From contig JAOARD010000011.1 of assembly GCA_025210735.1 (NCBI GenBank), forward strand, positions 114,988-178,987: a stretch of DNA of 64,000 nt, in the 5' to 3' direction. Source of the stretch: Bacteroidales bacterium. Its GTDB lineage: Bacteria > Bacteroidota > Bacteroidia > Bacteroidales > UBA6680. Below, one piece after another: positions 9,331 through 18,344 of this stretch; within the stretch, counting starts at the first letter, position 1; the number at the start of each line of letters is the position of its first letter. The position numbers and the translations under genes are program-made. Under the pieces are notes generated by a model, which saw only the letters and a program-made list of their open reading frames with translations, made no database searches and had not been told where the DNA came from.

Positions 9331-11583
9331 ATGATCAATTTTTATCAAAAAATCAAATTATCCCTTGTTCTTGTGGGAGTGATGTTCTGTTACATCTCAT
9401 TCGGACAGAAAACAGAAGTTATAAACCTTAAATCCCAGAATCGTAGTCATATTGACTTGTCTGTTAAACTTAAAGACTTTAAGTTTAAAACTGTTGATAC
9501 AAAGTTTGGTGCGTATCAGCTTATTGAAAGTGATTTTGGTTCAGCTCTACTTAAAAAAGGAGCGCCTGATCTTTTAAAACTATCTGCAACACTTCAGGTT
9601 CCTGTAAACTCTTTAGTTGATGTTGAGATTATTGATGCAGTTTATGAGGATATGAACAATGTACTTATTGCTCCTTCAAAAGGTAATCTATTAAGAAATG
9701 TTGATCCTGACAAGGTTCCATATACTTTTGGTAAGGAGTATAAAAAAGATATGTTTTTTCCTGGAAAACTTACATCTGTTAATAATAAGTTTGTTTTCAG
9801 AAGCAAAACAGGACAGACTATTTGGGTATATCCATTCCAGTATAATCCGGTTGAAAAGAAGCTAAGAGTATACAAAGAGATGACACTTCGTGTAACATAC
9901 AAAGATGATTCTGGTTTTGCAACTAAGTCAGATATTGGCAATGTAAAGGATACTAAGGTATTTAATATGTTATATGATGAGTTGTTTATAAATAACACAA
10001 ATAATAGCCGTTATACATCTGTTGATGATGATGGTAAATTATTAGTTATTACTTATCCTGCATTTGAGGATGAGATGCAACCATTTGTAGATTGGAAAAA
10101 CCAGAGAGGACAAGAGACAGAGATGGTTACTTATACAACAGCTGGAGGTTCATCGTCTGCATTAAAGACTTATATTGCAAACAGATATAATAACGATGGA
10201 ATTACTTATGTACTATTAGTAGGTGATGCAGGTCAGATTCCTCCAACGTATAAGAATGGAGATTCAGATAATGCTTATGGTCATATTACAGGTAATGACT
10301 CTTATCCTGAAGTTATAATGGGACGTTTCTGTGGTGAAACGGAGGCTCAGATAACAACAATGGTTAATCGTACAATTGCATATGAGAAAGACCTTAATAC
10401 AACAGATACATGGCTGAATAAATTCACAGGAATAGCATCTGGTGATGGTGGTTCATGGGCAGATGATGGTGAAACAGACATACAACACATGAATAATATA
10501 AGTACTGATTTTACAAACTATGGTACTACTGTTACAAAGATATATTATCCTTCAGCCAATAGCACTACAGTAAAGAATACTGTAAATACAGGTAATGGAA
10601 TGATGGCATATGTTGGTCACGGATCAAATACATATTGGGTTACATCGTATTTTAGTACAAGTCATATTGCTGGTCTTACTAACTATGGTAAGTGGCCATT
10701 TATATTTGATGTAGCGTGTGTAAACGGAAACTTTAAAAACTACGAGTGTTTTGCAGAGAAGTGGATTAAGGTATCAAAGAATAATCAACCAACAGGAGCT
10801 GTTGCAATTATAGCATCAACAATTAATCAATCGTGGTCGCCACCAATGGACGGACAGGATGAGATGGTTGATCTTACAGTTAAAACAATTTCTGCAACTG
10901 CACGCAAAACATTTGGTGGAGTTACAATGAATGGTTGTATGCATATGAATCAGGAGTATGGTTCGGCAGGTAACAGAATGACAGATACATGGACAATATT
11001 TGGTGATCCAACAGTTATTTTAAGAACTAAGGTACCTGTACAACCTACAGTATCGCATGCAATTACAATAGGACAAACAGCTGGTTACTATAATGTATCA
11101 TGTTCTGTAAACGGTGCTCTTGCAGTTCTGTATAGCAATGGTGCAATTGTTGGTAAAAAGTATGTTACAAATGGTAGTGCATCTATTCAGGTTACAGGAA
11201 ATATCTCAGGTAGCGTAAAACTTACTATTACCGGACAAGATATGGTTACATACACAGCAAATCTTTCTGTAACAAGCTCTTCTTCTCGTCAAATAGATGA
11301 ACTTAATTTCAGATCAGAGCAAGCAGGTAAAGAGCTAATGAGTGATGATATTAAGGTAGAGATTACTCCTAATCCTGCAAGTGATAATCTGGATATTATT
11401 GTATCTGATATATCAAGAGGCGGAGATATTACTCTTGTTAATTCAAACGGAGTTGTTGTACGTAAAACAAAACTTAATGCCAACAGAAGTAATATGTCTG
11501 TTTCGGGATTAAGCTCAGGAATCTATTTTGTAAAGATAAATACCAATAATAAGGTTATTACAAAGAGAGTTGTAGTTAAATAA
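9331..11583 (+). CDS. Gingipain-like C25 cysteine protease with type IX secretion domain (short paralogue)
   Basis: The protein has 750 residues and aligns along its whole N-terminal two thirds with the preceding gene: signal peptide, propeptide containing the shared YNPV...LRVYK block, and C25 domain. The catalytic residues are His430 (AYVGHGSNTYW) and Cys463 (DVACVNGNF), again 33 apart. After one Ig-like domain (about 590-665) it goes directly to a type IX sorting domain (ITPNPASDNLDI to the end in RVVVK). It lacks the roughly 350 extra residues seen in the paralogue. It looks like a tandem duplicate that lost or never gained those domains. A shared terminator lies at 11600-11632. Confidence 0.9.
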   Translation: MINFYQKIKLSLVLVGVMFCYISFGQKTEVINLKSQNRSHIDLSVKLKDFKFKTVDTKFGAYQLIESDFGSALLKKGAPDLLKLSATLQVPVNSLVDVEIIDAVYEDMNNVLIAPSKGNLLRNVDPDKVPYTFGKEYKKDMFFPGKLTSVNNKFVFRSKTGQTIWVYPFQYNPVEKKLRVYKEMTLRVTYKDDSGFATKSDIGNVKDTKVFNMLYDELFINNTNNSRYTSVDDDGKLLVITYPAFEDEMQPFVDWKNQRGQETEMVTYTTAGGSSSALKTYIANRYNNDGITYVLLVGDAGQIPPTYKNGDSDNAYGHITGNDSYPEVIMGRFCGETEAQITTMVNRTIAYEKDLNTTDTWLNKFTGIASGDGGSWADDGETDIQHMNNISTDFTNYGTTVTKIYYPSANSTTVKNTVNTGNGMMAYVGHGSNTYWVTSYFSTSHIAGLTNYGKWPFIFDVACVNGNFKNYECFAEKWIKVSKNNQPTGAVAIIASTINQSWSPPMDGQDEMVDLTVKTISATARKTFGGVTMNGCMHMNQEYGSAGNRMTDTWTIFGDPTVILRTKVPVQPTVSHAITIGQTAGYYNVSCSVNGALAVLYSNGAIVGKKYVTNGSASIQVTGNISGSVKLTITGQDMVTYTANLSVTSSSSRQIDELNFRSEQAGKELMSDDIKVEITPNPASDNLDIIVSDISRGGDITLVNSNGVVVRKTKLNANRSNMSVSGLSSGIYFVKINTNNKVITKRVVVK

Positions 11584-11599
11584 ATATACTCTGATACAG

Positions 11600-11632
11600 A
11601 AAAGAGGCCTTTTAAACATGGCCTCTTTTTTT
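11600..11632. terminator. Bidirectional terminator between convergent genes
   Basis: Stem AAAGAGGCC (11601-11609) / GGCCTCTTT (11620-11628) with a 10-base loop, T-run on both strands. It can stop the C25 gene (plus) and the gene at 11631-12227 (minus), whose stop codon lies within it. Confidence 0.85.
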
Positions 11633-12227
11633 ATGGTTGATGAATTCTCATCGGAAATATATATGTTACTGCTACCTTTTCGCCATTCTGTTCTCCCGGT
11701 ATCCACCTCGGAGATCTGATTATCTCGTCAAGAAGTTCTTTTACTCTCCATTTATCTATCTCTTTAGTATCTTCTCTGGCGTGTATAGTGTATCTTTCAG
11801 GATTGCTACCCTCTTTTAATCTTAGAATTTTAGCATAGTTCAAATTACCATCAGAATCAACAATAATCTTTACAAATACAACAATAGAGCTGTCTCTTTT
11901 CAGGTTCTTGTTTCCTGACTTCTCTTTTATATACTCTCTAAAATACATTATAGCACTATCGTCTGTGTGACCCAGAAATTTAGGCATCTCATCAACTTTC
12001 AGGAAAACCAGTTTTTCCAGAATCTTTGTGTTATTCTTTATGCATTCGTATGGTCTGGGAAAATATATTGAGTCACTATTCTCAATAATATATGGTACCT
12101 TACTTAAGTCAGTATCATGAAATTCTCCTTTGTTAAACCAGGTTTTCCCGGTAAAGGCAATTAACAGAAAGATCATTGATAATATAAGAACCTTTCTTTT
12201 TCTGCGTTTTCTTCTGTGTCGGCGCAT
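11631..12227 (-). CDS. Membrane-anchored protein with TonB C-terminal-like domain
   Basis: The protein has 198 residues. A very basic N-terminus (MRRHRRKRRKRKV) precedes one membrane segment (about residues 13-29), placing the rest in the periplasm. The C-terminal half (about 95-196) has the pattern of a TonB C-terminal domain: VVFVKIIVDSDGNLNYAKIL, then SPRWIPGEQNGEKVAVTYIFPMRI. TonB proteins couple the proton-motive force to outer-membrane receptors, but no ExbB/ExbD genes are nearby and there is no proline-rich spacer. In Bacteroidota many such single-gene TonB-C proteins exist with unknown partners. It converges with the C25 gene and ends inside the shared terminator. Confidence 0.65.
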   Translation of the reverse strand: MRRHRRKRRKRKVLILSMIFLLIAFTGKTWFNKGEFHDTDLSKVPYIIENSDSIYFPRPYECIKNNTKILEKLVFLKVDEMPKFLGHTDDSAIMYFREYIKEKSGNKNLKRDSSIVVFVKIIVDSDGNLNYAKILRLKEGSNPERYTIHAREDTKEIDKWRVKELLDEIIRSPRWIPGEQNGEKVAVTYIFPMRIHQP

Positions 12228-12468
12228 TCCGTGGTATTTTTAGTAATTACAACTGTTTCTACGTAAAAAAACATTTTAGGATATATTTTTTTTATTATTT
12301 ATTCAGAACAAAATAGATGATTGGCTGTAATTATTATCGGATAATTGGTCATTATTGTGTATTAAGCCTGAGTTTACAGCTATGAATCATAGAAAGTTTT
12401 TTGTAGCTTTATGAATTGCATTACGTGAAAATAATGACTTGATAAATAATAACTTAAAATATTTAACT

Positions 12469-12936
12469 ATGTCAGTTTTGAATATTGGAGATAACGCTCC
12501 TGATTTTGTAATAAAAGAAGAGAACGGAGCAGAAATAAAACTAAGCGACCTCAAGAACAATAAGATAATACTATATTTTTATCCAAAAGATAACACACCG
12601 GGATGTACAGCAGAGGCATGTAACCTCAGAGATAATTTTGATGTGCTATCAGAGAACGGATTCAGAATTATTGGTGTAAGTCCGGATTCACTTACATCGC
12701 ATGATAAATTCAGGACAAAGCATAATCTTAACTTTGATCTTGTAAGTGATGGTGATAAAGAGATTATGAATGCCTATGGTGTATGGGGACTTAAAAAGAT
12801 GTACGGAAAAGAGTACGAAGGAGTTATACGTACTACCTATATTATAAACGAGTCTGGTAAAATAGATAATGTAATTGCCAAGGTAAAAACTAAAGATCAT
12901 GCTAAACAGATACTTGATCTTTATGGTATAGAGTAA
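12469..12936 (+). CDS. bcp: Thioredoxin-dependent thiol peroxidase (Bcp/PrxQ family)
   Basis: The 155-residue protein is an AhpC/TSA-fold peroxiredoxin. The peroxidatic cysteine is Cys46 in TPGCT and the resolving cysteine is Cys51 (CTAEAC spacing), the pattern of Bcp/PrxQ proteins. It should reduce hydroperoxides in the cytoplasm with electrons from thioredoxin. The ATG at 12469 ([13 protein letters not shown]) is chosen because it gives the usual family length and N-terminus; an upstream in-frame TTG at 12439 only adds ten unrelated residues. recA follows after 22 bp on the same strand, so the two may be cotranscribed. Confidence 0.92.
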   Translation: MSVLNIGDNAPDFVIKEENGAEIKLSDLKNNKIILYFYPKDNTPGCTAEACNLRDNFDVLSENGFRIIGVSPDSLTSHDKFRTKHNLNFDLVSDGDKEIMNAYGVWGLKKMYGKEYEGVIRTTYIINESGKIDNVIAKVKTKDHAKQILDLYGIE

Positions 12937-12958
12937 CAAAAATAAACAGAATATAATT

Positions 12959-13969
12959 ATGAGTAAAGAAGTTAATCAGGATAAGTTAAAAGCGTTACAG
13001 CTTACTCTTGATAAGATTGAAAAGGGTTATGGTAAAGGGACTATAATGAAACTTGGTGATAATGTGGTTGTAGATGTACCAACAATATCAACAGGATCAA
13101 TTGCCCTTGATGCAGCTATTGGAGTTGGTGGTTTTCCTCGTGGAAGAATTGTTGAGATATACGGTCCTGAATCGTCTGGTAAAACAACACTTGCAATACA
13201 TGCAATTGCTGAAGCTCAAAAAGCAGGAGGTATTGCAGCAATAGTTGATGCCGAGCATGCTTTTGACAGATTTTATGCTGAAAAACTGGGTGTTGATACA
13301 GAGAATCTATTTATCTCGCAACCTGATAATGGAGAGCAGGCACTAGAGATTGCTGACCACCTTATACGTTCTGGTGCTATTGATATACTTGTTATTGACT
13401 CTGTAGCAGCACTTACACCAAAGGCTGAGATAGAAGGCGATATGGGTGATTCGCGTATGGGACTTCAGGCAAGACTGATGTCGCAGGCACTTAGAAAACT
13501 TACTGGAAGTATTAATAAAACAAACACAACATGTGTTTTTATTAACCAGTTGCGCGAAAAGATTGGTGTTATGTTTGGTAACCCGGAGACAACAACCGGA
13601 GGTAATGCTCTTAAATTTTACGCATCGTTACGTCTTGATATAAGAAAGATAAGCCAGCTTAAAGATGGAGAGGATGTTATTGGAACACGTACACGTGTAA
13701 AAGTTGTTAAGAATAAGGTTGCACCACCATTCCGTAAAGCTGAGTTTGATATTATGTATGGCGAGGGAATATCAAAAGCAGGTGAGATAATTGATATGGC
13801 GGTAGAGCATGAGATTGTTAAGAAGAGCGGTTCATGGTTTAGCTATGGTGAGACCAAACTCGGACAGGGACGCGAATCGGTTAAACAACTGATAAAAGAT
13901 AACCCTGAGCTTGCAGAGGAACTTAAAGAGAAGATCACCGCAAGTATAGAAGAGAAGAGAAATCAATAG
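12959..13969 (+). CDS. recA: Recombinase RecA
   Basis: The 336-residue protein matches RecA throughout: the N-terminal oligomerisation helix with [13 protein letters not shown], Walker [10 protein letters not shown] at 69-77, Walker B region [18 protein letters not shown], loop L1 region with [19 protein letters not shown], and [30 protein letters not shown] of loop L2. The C-terminal tail is short and acidic ([20 protein letters not shown]). It catalyses DNA strand exchange and, in many bacteria, LexA cleavage. No SOS box can be assigned by eye. A strong terminator follows 15 bp after the stop. Confidence 0.98.
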   Translation: MSKEVNQDKLKALQLTLDKIEKGYGKGTIMKLGDNVVVDVPTISTGSIALDAAIGVGGFPRGRIVEIYGPESSGKTTLAIHAIAEAQKAGGIAAIVDAEHAFDRFYAEKLGVDTENLFISQPDNGEQALEIADHLIRSGAIDILVIDSVAALTPKAEIEGDMGDSRMGLQARLMSQALRKLTGSINKTNTTCVFINQLREKIGVMFGNPETTTGGNALKFYASLRLDIRKISQLKDGEDVIGTRTRVKVVKNKVAPPFRKAEFDIMYGEGISKAGEIIDMAVEHEIVKKSGSWFSYGETKLGQGRESVKQLIKDNPELAEELKEKITASIEEKRNQ

Positions 13970-13984
13970 AGAATATATTAAGAG

Positions 13985-14022
13985 AATCGCGTAACATAAG
14001 TAAATTGTTACGCGATTTTTTT
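13985..14022 (+). terminator. Intrinsic terminator after recA
   Basis: A perfect 12-bp stem AATCGCGTAACA (13985-13996) / TGTTACGCGATT (14006-14017) followed by a T-run. Confidence 0.92.
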
Positions 14023-14047
14023 ATTAATCAGTTAATTAATAAAAGTT

Positions 14048-16147
14048 ATGAGAAAATTACTATTTGCTCTTCCTTTTGCAGCACTTATGGTTACTGGTTG
14101 TAATCAACCATCGTCTGATGAGGCAGCTAAAACAGAAGAGATAATCTTCAGAAAGGAGATTAATACAACAAACAAACGTCTTACACCGGAGATACTTTGG
14201 TCTTTTGGAAGACTGAGTGATGCTCAGGTTTCGCCTGATGGTAAACAAGTTCTTTATGGTGTTACATATTACGATATAGCCAAAAACAAGAGCAACAGAG
14301 AGCTGTTTGTTGTTGATGTTAAAGGAGGAATATCAAAACGCCTGACAGAGTCGGCTGAGGGAGAATATGGTGCAACATGGCGTCCTGATGGCGAGAAGAT
14401 AGGATATCTTTCTGCAAAGAGCGGAAGCATGCAGCTTTGGGAGATGAATCCTGACGGATCTGATAAAACTCAGATTACAAAAATAGATGGAGGTGTTGAT
14501 AACTACATATACTCGCCAACACAAAAAAGAATACTGTTTACAAAAGATGTTAAAATTCTTGAAACTGTAGCCGATATATATCCTGATCTGCCTAAATCAA
14601 ACGGAAAGATTATAACTGATCTTATGTACCGTCATTGGGACAGATGGGAAGATGAGAATTTTAGTCACCTGTTTGTTGCAGATTACAATAATGGTAAAGT
14701 AGGAGAGCTACTTGATATTATGAAGAATGAACCATATGACTCACCTCTTAAGCCATTTGGTGGTGTAGAGGAGTTAGCATGGAGTCCTGATGGTAATAGT
14801 GTTGCATACACATGTAAAAAGAAATATGGTAAGGAGTATACACTTAGCACAAATTCAGATATATATCTATATAATATAAAAACAAAAGAGACAAAGAATC
14901 TTACAAAGGAGAATCATGGTTACGACAGATATCCTGTATTCTCAAATACCGGTAGATATCTTGCTTACACAAGTATGGAGCACGATGGATTTGAGGCTGA
15001 TAAAGAGCGTCTGTTTATTATAGACCTTGATAATGGCACAAAGAAGCAGTATATGCCAGAATTTGACTATAATCCATCAGGATTGGTTTGGGATAATAGA
15101 GATGAGAGTATCTATTTTGTTGCCGGAGTTCAGGCAACACACCAGATTTACAATCTTAATTTGAAGGATGAAATGCCAAAAGCTGTTACCAAAGGACAGC
15201 ACGATTATCATTCAGTAGCACTTGCTGACGGAAGACTTGTTGGAACAAAGGTAAGTATGGTTATGCCTCAGGAGATTTATACAGTTGATGCATCTACAGG
15301 AGAGGAGACACAACTTACAACTGAGAACGAACATATTCTTAGCAAGCTTGATATGCCAAAGGTTGAGAAGCGTTGGATTACAACAACCGATAATAAGAAG
15401 ATGTTAACATGGGTTATCCTGCCACCAAACTTTGATAAGACAAAGAAATATCCTGCAATATTATATTGTGAGGGTGGTCCTCAGAGTCCTTTAAGTCAGT
15501 TTTGGAGTTATCGCTGGAATTTCTCATTAATGGCATCAAACGACTATATTATAGTTGCACCAAACCGTAGAGGAGTGCTTGCAATGGGGCAGGAGTGGAC
15601 AGATCAGATAAGTAAAGATAATGCCGGACAGGCAATGCGTGATCTGCTTGCTGCAATAGATGTAGTAAAACAAGAGCCATATGTTGATGAGACAAAACTG
15701 GGTGCTATAGGAGCAAGTTTTGGAGGATTCTCTGTATACTGGCTGGCAGGTAATCATAACGACAGATTTAAAGCGTTTATAGCACACTGCGGTGTATTTA
15801 ATTCAGAGATGGAGTTTGTTACAACTGACGAGAGTTTCTTTGACTATTGGGAAAAAGGTGGTGCACCTTGGGAGAAGAACAACAGTGTAGCACAGAAATC
15901 GTTTGCTGGCTCTCCGCATAACTTTGTTGAGAACTGGGATACACCGCTACTTGTTATTCACGGAGGATTAGATTTCCGTATTCCTTACACACAAGGTATG
16001 GCAGCATTTAATGCAGCACAACTGAGAGGTATTCCAAGTGAGTTTTTATACTTTCCTACAGAGAACCACTGGGTACTGTCACCACAAAACGGAATATTGT
16101 GGCAACGCCGTTTCTTTAACTGGTTAGATAAGTATCTTAAGGAGTAG
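14048..16147 (+). CDS. S9 family peptidase lipoprotein (DPP-like)
   Basis: The 699-residue protein has a lipoprotein signal ending in VTGC (Cys18), so it should be membrane-anchored facing the periplasm. Residues about 50-420 form a WD/beta-propeller-like domain with repeated SPDGK/RPDGEK motifs (TolB-type blades). The C-terminal alpha/beta-hydrolase domain carries the catalytic triad Ser557 (GASFGG), Asp642 (GGLDFRIP) and His674 (ENHWV). This is the prolyl-oligopeptidase S9 architecture; the length and blade pattern recall dipeptidyl-peptidase 5 or acylaminoacyl-peptidase-type enzymes of Bacteroidales, but the exact specificity is inferred. It would trim peptides released by secreted proteases. 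Confidence 0.9.
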   Translation: MRKLLFALPFAALMVTGCNQPSSDEAAKTEEIIFRKEINTTNKRLTPEILWSFGRLSDAQVSPDGKQVLYGVTYYDIAKNKSNRELFVVDVKGGISKRLTESAEGEYGATWRPDGEKIGYLSAKSGSMQLWEMNPDGSDKTQITKIDGGVDNYIYSPTQKRILFTKDVKILETVADIYPDLPKSNGKIITDLMYRHWDRWEDENFSHLFVADYNNGKVGELLDIMKNEPYDSPLKPFGGVEELAWSPDGNSVAYTCKKKYGKEYTLSTNSDIYLYNIKTKETKNLTKENHGYDRYPVFSNTGRYLAYTSMEHDGFEADKERLFIIDLDNGTKKQYMPEFDYNPSGLVWDNRDESIYFVAGVQATHQIYNLNLKDEMPKAVTKGQHDYHSVALADGRLVGTKVSMVMPQEIYTVDASTGEETQLTTENEHILSKLDMPKVEKRWITTTDNKKMLTWVILPPNFDKTKKYPAILYCEGGPQSPLSQFWSYRWNFSLMASNDYIIVAPNRRGVLAMGQEWTDQISKDNAGQAMRDLLAAIDVVKQEPYVDETKLGAIGASFGGFSVYWLAGNHNDRFKAFIAHCGVFNSEMEFVTTDESFFDYWEKGGAPWEKNNSVAQKSFAGSPHNFVENWDTPLLVIHGGLDFRIPYTQGMAAFNAAQLRGIPSEFLYFPTENHWVLSPQNGILWQRRFFNWLDKYLKE

Positions 16148-16168
16148 ATAAAGTTTAGAAAATATATC

Positions 16169-16201
16169 ATGGGAGGGTGCTATTGTATCCTCCCATTTTT
16201 G
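16169..16201 (+). terminator. Intrinsic terminator after the S9 peptidase
   Basis: An 8-bp perfect stem ATGGGAGG (16169-16176) / CCTCCCAT (16189-16196) with a 12-base loop, followed by TTTTTG. Confidence 0.85.
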
Positions 16202-16207
16202 TTTAAA

Positions 16208-16239
16208 ACAAAAAAACGGCTACCATATGGCAGCCGTTT
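16208..16239 (-). terminator. Intrinsic terminator after the M20 dipeptidase
   Basis: AAACGGCT (16214-16221) pairs with AGCCGTTT (16232-16239), with CCATATGG inside; on the minus strand the stem is followed by a run of T. It serves the minus-strand gene at 16262-17632. Confidence 0.85.
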
Positions 16240-16261
16240 AATATATTGTGTAATACCTAAA

Positions 16262-17632
16262 TTACTTCTTTAAATCAGCATAGTGCTTGTAGAAGTTAGG
16301 AATAGTCTTAATACCATTGAATAACTGCTCTAATGGGAAGTTCTCATTAGGCGAGTGAATAGCATTTGACTCAAGACCGAATCCCATAAGGATAGATTTA
16401 ATTCCAAGAATCTCTTCAAAAGTAGAGATGATAGGAATTGAACCACCACTACGTACAGGAACAGCAGTTTTTCCGTAAGTATCTTTAAGTGCAAGCTCTG
16501 CAGCTTTGTACTCAGGAAGATCGATAGGACAAACGTATGAAGGACCTCCGTGAAGATACTCAACATTAACCTTGATATAATCTGGTGCTATACTCTCAAA
16601 GTACTCCTTAAACAGCTTAGATATTTTCTCGTGCTGCTGGTTAGGAACAAGTCTTGATGATATCTTAGCATAAGCTTTTGAAGGAAGAACTGTTTTAGCT
16701 CCTTCGCCAGTGTAACCACCCCACATACCGCAAACATCAAATGTTGGACGGATACCAGTGCGCTCGTTTGTTGTAAATCCTTTCTCTCCCCAAAGCTCTT
16801 TAACATTAAGAGCATCTTTGTAACCTTGCTCGCTGTATGGTGCTTTTGCCATAAGAGCACGCTCATCGTCAGATACCTCAAGAACATCATCGTAGAATCC
16901 TGGGATTGTTACGTGATTGTTATCATCAAGCATATCTGCAATCATCTTTGCAAGCTGGTTAATAGGGTTAGCAACAGCTCCACCAAATAGTCCTGAGTGA
17001 AGGTCTCTGTTAGGACCAGTTACCTCAACCTCCCAGTATGAAAGACCACGAAGACCAGTTGTAATTGTTGGAACATCAGGAGCAATCATTCCAGTATCTG
17101 AAACAAGAATAACATCTGCCTTAAGCATCTCCTTATTGTCTGCACACCACTTAGGTAGGTTTGGTGATCCAACCTCCTCTTCACCCTCAATCATAAACTT
17201 AATGTTACAAGGAAGAGTGTTGTTTTTAACCATTATCTCAAACGCCTTAGCGTGAATAAATGCTTGTCCTTTATCATCGTCAGCACCACGTGCCCAGATT
17301 TTACCATCTTTAATTACAGGCTCAAACGGATCAGTATTCCATAGCTCAAGAGGATCAACTGGCATAACATCCATGTGTCCGTAAACTAATACTGTTGGCA
17401 ATGATGGATCGATGATTTTCTCACCATATGTTACAGGATTTCCTTCTGTTTCATAAACCTCTGCACGGTCAGCTCCTGCCTCAAGAATAAGCTTTTTCCA
17501 GTATTCAGCAGCTTTGTACATATCTGGTTTGTTCTCTGCTATAGAACTAATAGAAGGTATTCTGATAAGACCGAATAACTCTTCAAGAAAGCGGTCTTTA
17601 TTCTCCTCAACATACTTGTTAATGTAATCCAT
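16262..17632 (-). CDS. M20 family dipeptidase
   Basis: The 456-residue protein has the M20/M25/M40 metallopeptidase pattern. His86 and Asp88 lie in YGHMDVMP, the bridging Asp in RGADDDKG (about 116-122), the catalytic and metal-binding glutamates in EGEEEVGS (149-156), Asp in SDTGM, and the final His in IHSPNENF near residue 425. The lid/dimerisation domain (TGLRGLSYWEVEVTGPNRDLHSGLFGG region onward) sits between. There is no signal peptide, so it acts in the cytoplasm. The architecture is that of carnosinase-like or cytosolic non-specific dipeptidases, completing peptide breakdown to amino acids. It has its own terminator. Confidence 0.93.
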   Translation of the reverse strand: MDYINKYVEENKDRFLEELFGLIRIPSISSIAENKPDMYKAAEYWKKLILEAGADRAEVYETEGNPVTYGEKIIDPSLPTVLVYGHMDVMPVDPLELWNTDPFEPVIKDGKIWARGADDDKGQAFIHAKAFEIMVKNNTLPCNIKFMIEGEEEVGSPNLPKWCADNKEMLKADVILVSDTGMIAPDVPTITTGLRGLSYWEVEVTGPNRDLHSGLFGGAVANPINQLAKMIADMLDDNNHVTIPGFYDDVLEVSDDERALMAKAPYSEQGYKDALNVKELWGEKGFTTNERTGIRPTFDVCGMWGGYTGEGAKTVLPSKAYAKISSRLVPNQQHEKISKLFKEYFESIAPDYIKVNVEYLHGGPSYVCPIDLPEYKAAELALKDTYGKTAVPVRSGGSIPIISTFEEILGIKSILMGFGLESNAIHSPNENFPLEQLFNGIKTIPNFYKHYADLKK

Positions 17633-17712
17633 ATTTGTAGTTTTTATTAAGTTTTCTTTTGATAAAAATAGTAAATTCTTTGTATCAGACAGAATTATTG
17701 GATAAAACGTCG

Positions 17713-18297
17713 TTAAAGTTTGATATCCGGATTTTTCTGCAGCAATTTGTAAGCCTCTTCCATCTCGTTATAGAATGTTTCACCATACTTAGTAATGATC
17801 GGATCTTTCAGAAACTTATAAATAGGCAGACCAAGTTTTTCTCCTTTTCTGCGGGCATGTTTACATATATCCCATATATCGTAGTTCAGAGCCTCAAAAT
17901 CTGCGTATTTCTTAACTCTTATCGGATACAGAGCACATGATATTGGTTTTCTGAAATCAACCTTTTTGTCAATCCATGCCTTCTCAATACCACATAGTGT
18001 AATGCCATCCTCAACCACAACAAAAGCGCATTCAGCTCCTTGTACAAGTGGCGTAACAAGATCACCATCAGAATCAACAACAGGTATTCCTTCTCGCTCA
18101 ATAGCCTCTCTGCTTTTATCTGTTAAATAAGGCAGTACCTCCGGCAGAGCTTCAATAAGCTGATCTACCTCATACTCTTCAAGTGGTGCACCGGAATCGC
18201 CATGTACACAACATGCTCCTTTGCACTTTGGTATATCGCAACAGAATTTTCTCTCAAAAATATCAAGACTAATTATCTTATCGTCTATCTGTATCAT
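17713..18297 (-). CDS. DUF3109 family protein
   Basis: The 194-residue soluble protein carries a conserved cysteine cluster near the N-terminus (FCCDIPKCKGACCVHGDSGAPL split around residues 17-39) and later cysteines in GAECAFV, GITLCGIEKAW, ISCALYPIRV and ICKHARRKG. This matches DUF3109, a family probably binding a metal or iron-sulfur cluster (YkgJ-like), without established function. It lies 47 bp downstream of gpmI on the same strand, but the hairpin at 18315-18333 between them suggests partial or complete transcriptional separation. The start ATG gives the standard family N-terminus MIQIDDKIIS. Confidence 0.82.
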   Translation of the reverse strand: MIQIDDKIISLDIFERKFCCDIPKCKGACCVHGDSGAPLEEYEVDQLIEALPEVLPYLTDKSREAIEREGIPVVDSDGDLVTPLVQGAECAFVVVEDGITLCGIEKAWIDKKVDFRKPISCALYPIRVKKYADFEALNYDIWDICKHARRKGEKLGLPIYKFLKDPIITKYGETFYNEMEEAYKLLQKNPDIKL

Positions 18298-18307
18298 CTG
18301 TGTATAT

Positions 18308-18333
18308 AAAATTAACAGCCCTTTACGGGCTGT
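18308..18333 (-). terminator. Terminator after gpmI
   Basis: A perfect 7-bp stem ACAGCCC (18315-18321) / GGGCTGT (18327-18333) with a 5-base loop. On the minus strand it is followed by TAATTTTAT, a weak T-run, so termination may be incomplete. Confidence 0.6.
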
Positions 18334-18344
18334 ATAAATGTTCT

